From the NCBI GenBank assembly GCA_002633005.1, contig NMRA01000052.1, forward strand, positions 345,968 through 409,967: a stretch of 64,000 nt of DNA, in the 5' to 3' direction. Origin of the DNA: Phoronis australis (lineage: Eukaryota > Phoronida > Phoronidae). Under the pieces are notes generated by a model that saw only the letters and a program-made list of their open reading frames with translations, was not told the origin of the DNA and did not search any database. Of this stretch, positions 13,480-27,014 are shown piece after piece. Within the stretch, counting starts at the first letter, position 1. Each line of letters begins with the position of its first letter. Position numbers and translations under genes: made by a program.

Positions 13480-13880
13480 ACTGGTAAAACAGGACATTAT
13501 CCATGAGTCCGGTATATTTTGACAAACATCTACAAAACGACAGATTTTAACTCAATATACATTTTCTGGTAGTAGAAAGCCTGCACAATTTGATTTTTGA
13601 CTTTTTACTCGTTTTCCCAATAATTGGGTAATGGGACCTGATGTCTAATTCTTAACATTTAGCAAAAAATATAAAAGTACGTTGAGAGTAAAACGATATT
13701 AATAACATACCCAAATTTGGTTTCATATAAACATTCAAGAAGAAATCTCAGTACGTAGTTACAGTTCTAAGTCATCATTTCGCTTTGGTTTTATTCATTT
13801 TTCGAGTTTTTTTTTCATGAAAATCAAAACAATCCGTAAAAGTTACAAATAATCCTAGCAGCCATTTCTGAGACATGATG
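13480..13880. repeat. Dispersed repeat family D, partial copy
   Basis: Diverged match to 21660-22330 and 29620-30070: an AACATCTACAAAAC-like start, a TTTCTGxxAGxAGAAAG block, AATTGGGTAAT, TTTAGCAAAAAA, then a TTTCGAGTTTTTTTTTCATGAAAAT block. Non-coding. Confidence 0.5.
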
Positions 13881-14496
13881 TTCAGATGTAAGTCAGATTT
13901 GGACATTCTTCTAAGGTCCTACATAGACGTAATCAAATTCAATCAGATCACGCAAGCGGAAAAGATCAAACGCTCAGCCATTTCATGGACCTCTGCAAGC
14001 CTGTGAACACACAAACAGCCCTGTGTCAGTGTGTTAAGTCAATATATTAGGTTAAATGATGTGCAAAACAGATGATCCACAGAGATAACCTGACAAGGCA
14101 GTGAATGGATAAATCAACACTGGACACGGAGTGATATCAAAGGCTGGAGATGACATTGATCGTAAATATGAACAGCTTAAAATAGTACATCCGTGTTAGC
14201 CAAAAATGCCAATTATCTGGTACTCTTCTCATCTTTTCGAGTAACACTTTGCAACTAATCAGGGGATTACTAAAGCACGACTACACTTCAACAGAATTCC
14301 ATATATTGATACCATTTTTGCAAATTTAATCGCAAGCTTAATGGACTGTAGACAATGGCTTAATAGGGAATATTCTACATGCAGCTTCTTAGCATTGTCA
14401 CAGCACAAAAGCTTCAATCAGTTTGTAATTCTAATTAAGCACAAAATGCAATGAGTTGAATGGGATGTAATGCAATTTCTTTTAGTCAGAGACATT

Positions 14497-14546
14497 TTGA
14501 GAGAGAAAGAGAGGGAGGGAGAGGGGGGAAGGAGAGGGAGACAAAG
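14497..14546. repeat. Purine-rich (GA)n low-complexity tract
   Basis: About 50 bases of GAGAGAAAGAGAGGGAGGG type, with almost no pyrimidine on the plus strand. Confidence 0.9.
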
Positions 14547-14762
14547 AGTAATACATGGAAGAGTTTATATACAATTAAAAGTACAATGACTGCTATCATA
14601 TTTGTAAATATAAGTTTAGCAGCAAACATACAATAATGTGATGTCCTTTAATTTGTGTTTTTTCACTGATATCAAGGGGCAGAGGAATTGCAAGAAACTT
14701 ACGCGATGTGCACACTACCTCTATAAAGTAAATTCATCTTGGTTTGTTTTTCTAATGCTTGG

Positions 14763-17215
14763 CATTCTCACCACATGCCTGACAACTCTGAGTCTGCAAA
14801 CAACAAGGTTTAATTAAAATTTGCTCGAACACACCCTTTCTAACCTTTCTCCATTCATCAACAACGAAATTGAAAAAAGAAGAACAAAGTCATAAAACTA
14901 GATCGCTACAAAAACAAAAACTGTTTACAAATATGCTTTGAACCATTCAATGACTTGTTAATGAAATTAATGGTATTCAATGACCCAGCAAAAGATCTCA
15001 ACTAGACCTGAAACACAAGCCGAGTCAGGAATATACTCAATCCCGAGTTCATAGCTAAAATGCACAATGTGAATTGACGTTCAGAAGAAAACACACAGCA
15101 CAACAGCAAAGCTTGGTCAGTTTGATCTGTAACCTTAAAGGGCATTATGGGGATTGATGTTGGATGCGATAGGCTTGTTGAAGTTGTTTAAGCTACGACC
15201 AGAGCTATAAAACGAGAAAATGTGTTGTGTTTTCGTGATTCTACCACAAATCGCCCGTTCTCGCCATTGTCTATCAGCCATTCACTGAAATCCAGGCTGG
15301 TGTCTACCATTTAAAGACGTTTTAAATACTGTGCTATGTAATATGTGGGATTTGGCACAGCGGCAGAGCGTTCAACTGCCACTACATGGCTTGTGAATTC
15401 GACTCCGCGCTACCAGCTAATTTCTGACAAATTGGCCTTTGTCGCCGAGAATGTCACTTTAAAGGTATTACCAAGTTTTCAGTAAAACCATTCTAAATAC
15501 ACAAGCTGAGCATGTGCAGCGCCTGCGTTCTCATGTGGTGGAGAACTACGTGGAGTGAACAAGCTGATTTTTACATTGCGCTCCATGGGGACCTGACAAT
15601 AAAACACAGATTTCTCTTAAAATAGTGCTGTAAACCGAGAAAGCATTATTTGGTTCATTATAAATTTATGCCACCAGTCTGTGAGTATTATTATAGGGTT
15701 GTTAAGAAACAGAAATTTACAGATTATTCATGAAGTTTATACATCCCGAATCTCAGATTCTCACTGTTCAGCTGATGCCGGCGTGATTGGTGAAAGACAC
15801 AATTAGTTTCTTTTCCATTGAAGGCTAAATATCAGTATAAATACTAAACATAGGGCACACTTCATAAAAATATGACTGCCTTTGCACAGTATTACAAGAT
15901 TAATAATAAAATCAGCAAGCTCCTTGAAATCGCACTCTTCTCAACAACGTCATCTTGATAATAGACTGATATTTCTACTGCGAGATGATAAAACAAAATC
16001 TCAATGACAGCTACAACAGTACTATTAGCTGAGAAGCACTGTTAGTTTGGTGCGACCATAGGACAGTCTATGTGACCATAATTAATAGTTTTGAAACAAA
16101 AAAATCCCCAAACAGATGTGATAATAGTCATGGCATCATGTGTAAACATGCAGCTGACTATCACCACTGCTTTAGACAATGTACAAATCACCTCACTCAC
16201 AGTTGTGGTCGACTTAAAGTAACAGATTTCCGCAATGATTTTGTTGATAGCAATAACAAATACAACGGATCATCAACAACACAAGGAGAACACTAATTAC
16301 ATTATTTTCATACCAACCTAATCACAGGATAATTAGTTATAATGAAAACAACGCTATGCTTAACCTATAGACATTTTCCCATTGATGTCTATCCTCAAGT
16401 GTTCATGGGAGCATCAGTCAGAGGGAATGCTTTTGAATTTTGCTTTTGATTGTTGATTCAAACTTAAAAGTGCATCGCAACTCTGAGGTAAACAAGTGGA
16501 TTTAACTGTGAACGTGGTCATGTCGAATCATGGGAATGCTTAGCTTCAAGATGACATCAACAGATCTCGTCGTCAGCAACAGCACGTGTTGCTTTACAAA
16601 TCACTCTAATCTTTGTTCACCATTCTACAACTTTAAGCATTTCAAAAAAGCATGAAAATTTTGAGACATCCAGTTAAGAAAACAGATCAAATTTGAGTCT
16701 AATATTGGAATAAAAACTTACAAAAATTAGCGACGTTCCGTCTGCATCTCATAGACTTCAGTTTGGCTTGTGACGTTATCGTTATTCAAAACGCCACCAA
16801 TTGGCCAGAATAATGATAACGTCACAAGCCAAGCTGAAGTCCGTGAGATGCGGACGCAACGTCGTTAATATTTGTAAGTTTTTATTCCAGTATTAGACTC
16901 AAACTTGATCTGTTTAAGCATTTCCATTCAGTAATCATCTTCATATGTACTCAGTTCATCACATCTAAAAATTACAATAAAAACTTAATTGTAGTCCCAA
17001 TTTGCCATAACTTCCCCCATTATCTTGGCCCCTTTAGTAAAGCTTATGCACACAACAATGACGAGATGCAATAACAGCTAACTGTCTGTATACCTGATAT
17101 ATCAGATTTCATCAATTAACTTGCCAAACAATTCCTTAACTTGCAACTGGACAAACAAATCAATATTCTATATACCTCGTGATACACATAATCGCTCAAA
17201 TTCTTCAGTTCCATC
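14763..17215 (+). repeat. 2.45-kb direct duplication, copy 1
   Basis: Runs from CATTCTCACCACATGCC to TTCTTCAGTTCCATC and is followed at once by a single N (17216) and copy 2. The first 1.4 kb differs from copy 2 by scattered substitutions and small indels. The last 1.0 kb (from about 16200) looks identical. A 22-bp stretch (AACAGTATGTTTAACAGTC plus CAAC) of copy 2 is missing here. No coding content; it contains one 236-bp foldback. Confidence 0.92.
16680..16915. mobile_element. 236-bp foldback element (family G), copy 1
   Basis: Two arms of about 107 bp with roughly ten mismatches surround a loop of about 22 bp containing CCACCAATTGGCC. Outer ends AAACAGATCAAATTTGAG and CTTGATCTGTTT. A 12-bp direct repeat, TTTAAGCATTTC, lies at 16632-16643 and 16913-16924, so the inserted unit may begin near 16644 and include an unpaired 36-bp left part. 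No ORF. Confidence 0.85.
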
Positions 17216-17216
17216 N
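17216..17216. other. Ambiguous base at the duplication junction
   Basis: The only N of the window lies exactly where the end of copy 1 meets the start of copy 2. This points to a contig join or gap closure instead of a random base-call failure. Confidence 0.9.
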
Positions 17217-19691
17217 CATTCTCATCACATGCCTAACAACTCTGAGTCTGCAAACAACAAGGTTTAATTAAAATTTGTTCGAACACGCCCTTTCTAACCT
17301 TTTTCTCCATTCATCAACAACGAAATTGAAAAAAGAAGAACAAAGTCATAAAACTAGATCGCTACAAATACAAAAACTGTTTACAAATATGCTTTGAACC
17401 ATTCAATGACTTGTTAATAAAACTAATGGTATTCAATGACCCAGCAAAAGATCTCAACTAGACCTGAAACACAAGCCGAGTCAGGAATGTACTCAATCCC
17501 GAGTTCATAGCTAAAATGCACAATGTGAATTGACATTCAGACGAAAACAAGCACAACAGCAAAGCTTGGTCAGTTTGATCTGTAACCTTAAAGGGCATTA
17601 TGGGGATTAATGTTGGATGCGATAGGCTTGTTGAAGTTCTTTAAGCTATGACCAGAGCTATAAAACGAGAAAACGTGTTGTGTTTTCGTGGTTCTACCAC
17701 AAATCGCCCGTTCTCGCCATTGTCTATCAGCCCCTCACTGAAATCCAGGCTGGTGTCTTTACCATTTAAAGACGCTTTAATTACTGTGCTATGTAATGCG
17801 TGGGATTTGGCATAGCGGCAGAGCGTTCAACTGCCACTATGTGGCTTGTGAATTCGATTCCGCGCTACCAGCTAATTTCTGAAAAATTGGCCTTTGTCGC
17901 CGAGAATGTCACTTTAAAGGTGTTACCAAGTTTTCAGTAAAACCATTCTAAATACAAAAGCTAAGCATCCGCAGCGCCTGCGTTCTCGTGTGGTGGAGAA
18001 CTACGTGGAGTGAACAAGCCGATTTTTACATTGCGCTCCACGGGGACCTGACAATAAAACACAGATTTCTCTTACAATAGTGCTGTAAACGACGAAAGCA
18101 TTATTTGGTTCATTATAAATTTATGCCACCAGTCTGTGAGTATTATCATAGGGTTGTTAAGAAACAGAAATTTACAGATTATTCATCAAGTTTGTACATC
18201 CCGAATCTCAGATTCTCACTGTTCAGCTGATGCCGGTGTGATTGGTGAAAGACACAATTAGTTTCTTTTCCATTGAAGGCTAAATATCAGTATAAATACT
18301 AAACATGAAGCACACTTCATAAAAATATGACTGCCTTTGCACAATATTACAGGATTAATAATAAAATCAGCAAGCTCCTTGAAATCGCACTCTTTTCAAC
18401 ATCGTCATCTTGATAATAGACTGATATTTCTACTGCGAGATGATAAAACAAAATCTTAATGACAGCTACAACAGTACTATTAGCTGAGAAGCACTGTTAG
18501 TTTGGTGTGACCATAGGACAGTCTATGTGACCGTAATTCTAGTTTTGAAACAAAAAAATACCCAAACAGATGTGATAATACTCATGGCATCATGTGTAAA
18601 CATGCAGCTGACTATCACCGCTGCTTTAGACAGTGTACAAATCACCTCACTCACAACAGTATGTTTAACAGTCAACAGTTGTGGTCGACTTAAAGTAACA
18701 GATTTCCGCAATGATTTTGTTGATAGCAATAACAAATACAACGGATCATCAACAACACAAGGAGAACACTAATTACATTATTTTCATACCAACCTAATCA
18801 CAGGATAATTAGTTATAATGAAAACAACGCTATGCTTAACCTATAGACATTTTCCCATTGATGTCTATCCTCAAGTGTTCATGGGAGCATCAGTCAGAGG
18901 GAATGCTTTTGAATTTTGCTTTTGATTGTTGATTCAAACTTAAAAGTGCATCGCAACTCTGAGGTAAACAAGTGGATTTAACTGTGAACGTGGTCATGTC
19001 GAATCATGGGAATGCTTAGCTTCAAGATGACATCAACAGATCTCGTCGTCAGCAACAGCACGTGTTGCTTTACAAATCACTCTAATCTTTGTTCACCATT
19101 CTACAACTTTAAGCATTTCAAAAAAGCATGAAAATTTTGAGACATCCAGTTAAGAAAACAGATCAAATTTGAGTCTAATATTGGAATAAAAACTTACAAA
19201 AATTAGCGACGTTCCGTCTGCATCTCATAGACTTCAGTTTGGCTTGTGACGTTATCGTTATTCAAAACGCCACCAATTGGCCAGAATAATGATAACGTCA
19301 CAAGCCAAGCTGAAGTCCGTGAGATGCGGACGCAACGTCGTTAATATTTGTAAGTTTTTATTCCAGTATTAGACTCAAACTTGATCTGTTTAAGCATTTC
19401 CATTCAGTAATCATCTTCATATGTACTCAGTTCATCACATCTAAAAATTACAATAAAAACTTAATTGTAGTCCCAATTTGCCATAACTTCCCCCATTATC
19501 TTGGCCCCTTTAGTAAAGCTTATGCACACAACAATGACGAGATGCAATAACAGCTAACTGTCTGTATACCTGATATATCAGATTTCATCAATTAACTTGC
19601 CAAACAATTCCTTAACTTGCAACTGGACAAACAAATCAATATTCTATATACCTCGTGATACACATAATCGCTCAAATTCTTCAGTTCCATC
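17217..19691 (+). repeat. 2.45-kb direct duplication, copy 2
   Basis: Matches copy 1 with offset 2454 at its start and 2476 at its end. At its end it continues into unique sequence (CACGGCAACGAAATGAC), whereas copy 1 breaks at the N. Confidence 0.92.
19156..19391. mobile_element. 236-bp foldback element (family G), copy 2
   Basis: Identical by eye to 16680-16915, because it sits in the second copy of the 2.45-kb duplication; not an independent insertion. Confidence 0.85.
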
Positions 19692-20689
19692 ACGGCAACG
19701 AAATGACTACTTATTCCCTTTAAAAACACACAGTTATGCAAACAGCAAATGCCAACCAGAAACAGGAGAGGAGAGCTGTGCAGACATATTGCACATAATC
19801 ATAATACAAACATGCTCAACAATCAGCTACATTATTTAATTAAACATCCCTGTTGACTTTCCAGTATAATCCAAACTTACAAGTGTCTGAATTCAACAGT
19901 AATCGAGTGGTGTTTAGAGATTCAGTAGTGGGCGATGGAACAAAGTCAAGACCATACCAGCGTCGAGTGTGTTTGGGGGATGACATATGTCTACTTTTAA
20001 GTATTGGCGTTGTCTCTTGCCAAGTGTACCAAATAGCACTATGAACTACTCGAGTGCCAGGGTATAGAATAGTCGCATCAATACTGCGCTAGTTGATATG
20101 GAATAGCCAACACAAGAAAATGAGTTAACAAAATGCAACTACGTGATTGAGTGTTCGCCCAAGGCTGCGCTTTTGCGTCATATGACGAAAATAAGCCAAA
20201 AACAGGCGTATAATTGAGTTTGTGAGTGAGTGAGTCACCTTGGATGTAACTTTGGTAAGATGTAAAAAATAAAGACTACATAAATAAAATCACCAGTATT
20301 GATTTTTTGGATATCCTCCTATATCTTCCAGTTCCGTACTGCGCAGACAATAACTTGCAGTTGTGGTAGAAAATCTTGATTTACAGAATGGAAACGGAGA
20401 ATTCAATCCCACAATGCAACATTCCAACCTCACCGACCAATCACATCAGTGGTCACCATTTTGCATGGGCTAGCTCTGCATGATGCTCTCACCAATTTAA
20501 ATTTCACTGCATTTTTTAACTTATTGAGATCGCTCAAATATTAATGTTCTATTGCATGGTGGTGTACACAAGTCAAGTTGCTTCTCAACATTGATTAGTT
20601 TCAAATGAAGCCCTAACGTTCAGTGCATGACACCCGAGATTTGTTGCACTATAATAGTGCAGTATAATACAGTATTAAAATACTCCAGT

Positions 20690-21170
20690 TTTGGCAGTTT
20701 CTAAATTTTGGGACAACAAAATTGAAGCCACGATTGAATTTTCTTGATTTTAAAAATTAAGACTTGAGTAATGTTGATGCTCATCATATTTCTCAAATAT
20801 TGGGCGAGGCATTTTGTAACAACAGTTTGATAATTGATTTGTCGGTTCTTAAAAAACCTTTTCGCAGGTGTCCATAATGTGTAAAATCAAGATGAGAAGT
20901 CATTCGTAGTTGATCTCAATTCCTGAATATGGAACAGTCAATACTGCCTAGTTCTGAAACTTGTTACAAACTCCAACCTTGAGGAAAATAATTAATTTTC
21001 CACCGTTCCAAACTGAAACTGCCGTATACGCTCTGAATAATTATGTACACAATGACTCTCATCAGCAGCAATATGGCAAACATGAAATATTCAAAGATTT
21101 CATCAAATATCCAGCTGCTCATTTACTTCCATACATTAGTAAAATGCACTCAGCCTACTTACGATAAACC
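20690..21170. repeat. Dispersed repeat family E, copy 2
   Basis: Shares ACTCCAACCTTGAGGAAAAT, TGAATTTTCTTGATT and CATCAGCAGCAA-like blocks with 1860-2330 and 40985-41600; diverged and non-coding. Confidence 0.4.
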
Positions 21171-21659
21171 ATTTGTCATTTCTGTCACATTCACCAGCAA
21201 ACTGAGCTTAGCCCTTTGAAACTCCAAATGCATGTTGGAAACTTTTGATGACAGGCAATTACAAAGTTAACATGATTATTAGAGTGAATGATTATTAGAA
21301 TGAAATCTCGAGTTTTGAAAATACAACAGGCTAGATTCGCAATAGGTCTCAGTTGAGGAAAAGCACCCCCTGGGGGCATCATGATGTTTTGATTCGTATT
21401 AATTAATCTATTTTCCAAACATTACCAATGTTCTGAACATGGAAAAAAATGGGTAGATAAGCATACCGACCAGTGAACCTGTGAAGCCAGCAATTACGCT
21501 ATGTCCCCTGATGAGCAGTCGCGGTGAGGGCTTCTTCATTTGGGAGAATTAATATATTGAAAATAAAATAAGATATCACACGAACCCACCGCCCCATGTC
21601 AGTACTCAACCATAATAAGAAACAAATGTAACTTTTGAGAAAGAGGCCATCCATTTAAA

Positions 21660-22330
21660 GTTATGTAGGACTTTGACAAGCTCGCATATTTAGCCAAATA
21701 CTTACAAAACTAATGATTTTAACTCTGCAAAAGTTTATATTTTCTGAAGAAAAGAAAGCCCAAGGAATTTGATTTTGACATTTTGCCAATCTGCCATTAA
21801 GACTAAGAGGGTCACGTGACAATGTATCTTGGTGAAGTTTAGCAAAAAGGAAAGTAATTGTTAACAAAACAACAGTATCAATGACACGTCAATTTGTACT
21901 TGGCCGACGTGTTCAAGACCAGATCTTAAATAAGCTGTTACAGTTTTCTAAAATATTTTACGTAGAAAATAAATCTGAAACTAAATAAAGCAATCCAGAT
22001 CCTCCCAAGGATACTATTGTTTCACGAAATGTAGAACATAAATAGGTAAATAAAACAACAAGAATGGATCCATTCTTGTTGTTTTATTTACCTATTTACA
22101 TTCTAAAATATTTGAAATGTAACTATTTCGTTTTCATTTTAATCGCAACTTCAGAGTTTTTTCATGAAAATCATTAAAATCTTATTTTTAATAGGTCATC
22201 ATGCAAAAACTGAGCATTTTAGAAAACAATTGTTAACAGCATTTTGGAGAAAAATGCATAAAGCATGCTGTCAGAAAGTTTCATAGGAAACCAATCAGCT
22301 ATTCCTCAGATTATGTTTCGAATTTAGCCA
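21660..22330 (+). repeat. Dispersed repeat family D, best copy
   Basis: Clear match to 29620-30070 over blocks such as TTTAGCAAAAAGG, GAGTTTTTTCATGAAAAT, GCATTTTGGAGAA and AAAGCATG followed by GTTTCATA. The perfect 60-bp palindrome at 22039 interrupts it. No ORF of note. Confidence 0.65.
22039..22098. repeat. Perfect 60-bp palindrome
   Basis: Arms of 30 bases with no mismatch and no loop, centred on GGATCC; the arm starts TAAATAGGTAAATAAAACAA. It could extrude as a cruciform. A pure snap-back of this kind can also be a cloning or sequencing chimera. Confidence 0.95.
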
Positions 22331-24416
22331 ACTATGGACACTTTTCTAGGCTCCAACATAACCTTAAAAGACTTTTGCTTGAGGGTTCAGTCACCCCCAC
22401 ATCCCCACCGGCTTGGTGACGATCATCCAGATTGACAAAAGCATAATTCATCCCGACATTGAATTTCTATTTGATAAAGGTGACCTATTTACTTGTCACT
22501 GGACACCCGCCACCGTGAACGGAGCATGATCAGGAAATATGACGTTGACTGCAACAAAATTCTGAGAATTTTCCAAGAAATTAGATAACGTTGATAGTTT
22601 AAAAGTCTGAAAAAGGAATTCACTGCTATTAACATGAACATCATGTCTCTCAGACATCAGCATTTATTACACTTGGATACGTGAATACAGCATAAACAAA
22701 GAAAACGCTCATAATCATGGCCAGGCTAAAAGTGATTATGAACGCAATACTGAGCTCCTGCCATGTTCAAAAACTCTAGCAAGATCGTAGCATAGAATGA
22801 AATTGAAATAACAATGCTCTTCACCGGTAAATTTCAATTTGTATTCACTTTCTGGTCAATGAGATCATGCATGGAATAACTTACTGTCTACAATTTCCTA
22901 TAGTGCTGTATAAATGCAGCTATCAACTCCCGACGATCAAGTCCCGATGATCAACTCCCGTTGTGTTTACTCATTCCCAGACTAGAGTTTGACATGTAAA
23001 AACCGCAAATGGCATGGTTATTTCATTATTGCATCAATATAGAAGCTCACCCAAATGCAAATTTAAAGCAACTTATTTCCTGCTCATCACTGAGTGCCAT
23101 TTGTGACAATGGTAAGCAAGCGCCATCACTAGATATGATTTATGCCTCGTTTCAAGCAACAGCTGTGCTGTCTAGAAAACAAAAACAAGTCCTAGCAGTC
23201 ACAAAGTTCTAAGGGGAACAACATGCACTCAATTTAGTGCATTTTTTACGGTACAAAAACACTACAATCACAGTGGCGGTAACTCCTGTAGTGAGAACTT
23301 ACCTCCCACGTGACAGACGACGTGAACAAAATGCAGGATGACATTTGCGAAGGATAAAACAACATGTAAAAGTACAGGGAGCGAATTACCCCCAACGTTT
23401 TTACCAGAAGTGTTGAAGGTCGCTGATTCACTAGTGGCAACCTCACATTTTGGCAAGCAGACGCGTCATTTTTTCGTCAATTTCCTTGAACCCAGCTAAT
23501 TAACTAGTTCTTTGGTAATGAATCTCACATTTTAGCCACATCATAGCAGTCGTCAATTCATGACCTAATACCTACACTTCCACACGTTGGCCAATTACTA
23601 CTAATTACTGCACAGACGATGAGGATTCAGCAAGACCACACATCAGTAGATATGTCATTTTGAACATTTCTGTCAAATTTCATGTCATTAACCAATTGTT
23701 AGGCGGTGAATCCCTCATTTTAGTCATTACGCGTCAACAACTGATGATGCTCAAACGAATACAGCAAACACTGGAAATGTGACATCTGAAAATGGACCAC
23801 CACTACAGCTGTACAGAAGGCACATAATTTTTACCAAAATCCTTGAATGTTCTTTACTTACCAACTGTCTGCTAAGAAAGCTCATTCTAAAATGGAACGC
23901 GCCAACTTGAAATCCCAGTCAGACACGCACACCTCCAAGTCACAACATCACACAAACGATACCATTAGCGATGCATGAATCCATCAACTATATATTAGCA
24001 ACTGAGGAGGAAGCCCACATCCAACTGTTTGAACCAAGAGGTGGTTCTCAATCCACTGACGCAACCAACACATTCCCCGACTGGAGCAAGATTAATTGGA
24101 GGTTCCAAAACAGCTGCTACACACACTCTTCTTAAGAGGGTGGCTGACCTGTGACCCCCGCCTCACTTCACATGGCTTCTGTCATGAACAACATTTATAG
24201 TTGGGAGAGCTACCTAGCATAAAAACTAAAATATATAAGGTATGCTCTCTTGATATAAAGTTAATGTTCGATTTCGGACGAAAACAATTAAAATTATTAT
24301 TTCCGTTTTTAAAAACTTACCACATTGCAGCAGCAGTTTTCATGAACTTGTTCCAAATTTTGTTTCATAACAGTTTTGCAGTGCAAATGATGTAAAGCAA
24401 AAATCACAGCTTATTA

Positions 24417-24704
24417 TTTTAAATGACTTATTCTTATTAAAAGGATATAAGCAAAAATTAGTTTTTGAGCTTCAGAAGTGGGGCCTTCTATACTAATATA
24501 GAGTCCCCTCTCGAAAACCAACAAGAGCAGAGCCCCCTGTCTTAATATAAAAGGTTCTGGCTGCCTTCATGTGGGGCCCCTACATTAAAACAACGGGCCG
24601 TGCTTCAGGAGGGACCCTCTGTATTACTATGAGGAGCCCTACTTTTGAAGGTCAAAAGTGGATTACTTATCTATGCCACTTTCATTGGAATAAGTCATTT
24701 AAAA
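24417..24704. mobile_element. Foldback element, about 288 bp
   Basis: Outer 17-bp ends are perfect inverted repeats (TTTTAAATGACTTATTC and its complement at 24688-24704). Inner arms are diverged inverted copies carrying GGGCCTTCTATACTAATATA-like blocks, GC-richer than the surroundings. No ORF. Confidence 0.7.
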
Positions 24705-27014
24705 TGTTTGTTACGCTGCTAATTTAATCAAAATTGCGTATCTCCTTGATATTGTTCAAAATTTTGACAAAAAAGCTCACCTTTCACTTTTATGCTTGTG
24801 TACAGTGTCTAAAATGTGACAGTAAATTATGGCCAAGTGTTTTTTTATTCAAAACAATTCATCAGTCATGTTCTATGTTCAATCAAGCACATCAAACAAC
24901 ATTGTAAGGGCCTATTTAGTTACAACTAAATCATTGCTGTTTATCCTTTGGTGTTCAATGCAAATAACTTCACATGGCGTTCATCCAGGGCTGCGAAGAG
25001 ATGACCACACATCATCCAGAAACCTTCCCAGTAGTTTGTCTGATCACACAGGAAAGCATGAATTCTAGGATTACTATGCTGCTGATTTGACATTTGCATA
25101 ATTTTGACAATGCTTGCAATCTGTCCTCCAAATGGGAAGCGTTCTACATACAACTTTTAGATATTGAAAGAGCACAAAAGCATCTTTTACTAGACCCAAT
25201 TTCAAATTCTGGTAAGCAGGACAAACTGATTGAGATTTTTGTCTGAATTGCTTGAATAATCCACCATGCAACAATGGCAAATTTTGGAGACATTGCCATC
25301 GAAGCTCCTCCAAGAGCAGGCTAATCCCCGCATACAACATCGTTATCGGGGTGATCGGAGATGATCTCTGTCAACGAGAGAATATTTGTGTGACTCAGAG
25401 AACAATTTGGCCTAACACACAGTGACTTTGTGAAGCGCAACTACTGATAAGATCTAGCCAGTATCTGAGAGCGATGCTATAAACAACACAAAAGCCCCAA
25501 TAGCATTGGAAAAAATTTCCAGATTTGTTATTTGTACAACAAATCAGTTGAGAACAGACTTTAAAGAGAACAAATCCAACCACAATTCGTATTTTCCTTA
25601 CGATGCCGAGTTCAGCACCGCCTCGCTATTCAAGTAGGTCAATCTTGTTTTGGAATTCTTCTGCAAAAGGGTAAGGCTTGATATGTGTTGTTTATTTGAC
25701 CGAAACAAGTAAGCAAATAACAGAGAATGTCTATGATAATATTTTCAATTGTTGTATTCATATATTCTGACTAATATACAACTTCAACTGTCAATTATTT
25801 TGTTTGTTGCACAATGAAAGCAAGAGTGATTAGTCTGAGCCAGAAGTGATTTTGTGTATCCTGGATTATGTATGATGGTTACTGAGAGCTAAGTAAACTC
25901 CATTTTTCTGATTTCGCTCTCATGAACGTCCGGCATGGGTAGAAAGAATACAAAAGCGCAACGAGAATATCCCACTGCGTTAAATCCATGCAAGAATCTA
26001 GAACAGTGTCCACTAACTACACTATCGCCCTCTAATGGCAAGGCATATTTCATCATGACAGCATTACCTCTACCAATCCCAAGGGGGTGCCAGACACTCA
26101 CTGGCAACAAACTGCAATCACTTGCCTGGGGCATACTCAATAAGTAATTATTTGCTAACAATCAAACTAATTACCAAGTGTTAAAAACTTTCAGACATCA
26201 GGCATCTGGGATGTACCATCTGGTTGTCACAGGTTTCAGTAACACACCCACAGATGTGCAATAATCATTTGTATTGGGGTGGTGCCACCTGTTGTAGGAC
26301 CAGGAGAGCATAGTCTTGGTTCAGCAAATAAGATAACTAATGCAACAAAGAGCGTTTGAAAAGAACCTATGTAGTTGTGTATGCCTGCAAATTCTTTCAC
26401 ACCAGGAGAAAAACAGCCCAGTTGAATCTGGTCTTTTTTAAACTGAATTGGTCCTCAATGGTATTATGCTCATTTTTTCAAAAACAAAAATTTACCTGAG
26501 ACAAGCAAAAATGATGCGGGATTGGTTTTTTATTGATCGCTTGGAAAATAATGTGGTTCAAACTTTGCTTACACTAGCCTATGTACCTTCGCGCAGATTT
26601 TCAAAGATAAGGGATCTCGGATGAAATTGATGTTTTTGCAGTTTTTGAGTTGATAAGTGCAGAGACTAGAACCAGCTTTGCTTTTTTTGGCATAGTGGGA
26701 AGGAAGGTGTTTTGTAAACTCACAATTAGACCAAAACAATAATAGGGCAATGCCGAAAATAGGTAATACTGAAAAACCCTACTTACGACAAATCTGCCAA
26801 GAATACTCATTCTCATCATACATACCAGGACACATTTTTAACACCGTATCCAAGAAGATACCAACGAAAACCTAGACACTATCCCGTAGACCAAATATCT
26901 ACCTAGGAAATGGAGGCAAATGTCTATAAATCATTTTGCAAAGGTAGAAATACCATGGAGTCATTCTCCAGAAGGCATCTTTCCAAACGTCAAGACTCGG
27001 GAAATATTGTACTT

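Larger units (their letters stand above)
9314..14762. other. Upstream region of gene B, no gene recognised
   Basis: AT-rich sequence without a supported exon. It includes one TIR-like element (10731-11203), a 43-bp tandem duplication (12600-12685), a diverged family D copy (about 13480-13880) and a purine-rich tract (14497-14546). The promoter or 5' exon of gene B may lie here but could not be identified. Confidence 0.5.
19692..27014. other. Intergenic region, no gene recognised
   Basis: AT-rich, with dispersed repeats (family E about 20690-21170, family D about 21660-22330), a perfect palindrome (22039-22098) and a foldback element (24417-24704). No supported exon on either strand. Confidence 0.5.

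Noticed and set aside
18523-18772. ORFs in the 2.45-kb duplication as a real gene pair
   Set aside because: The reading frames are short and differ between the two copies because of indels, with no sign of selection on a frame.
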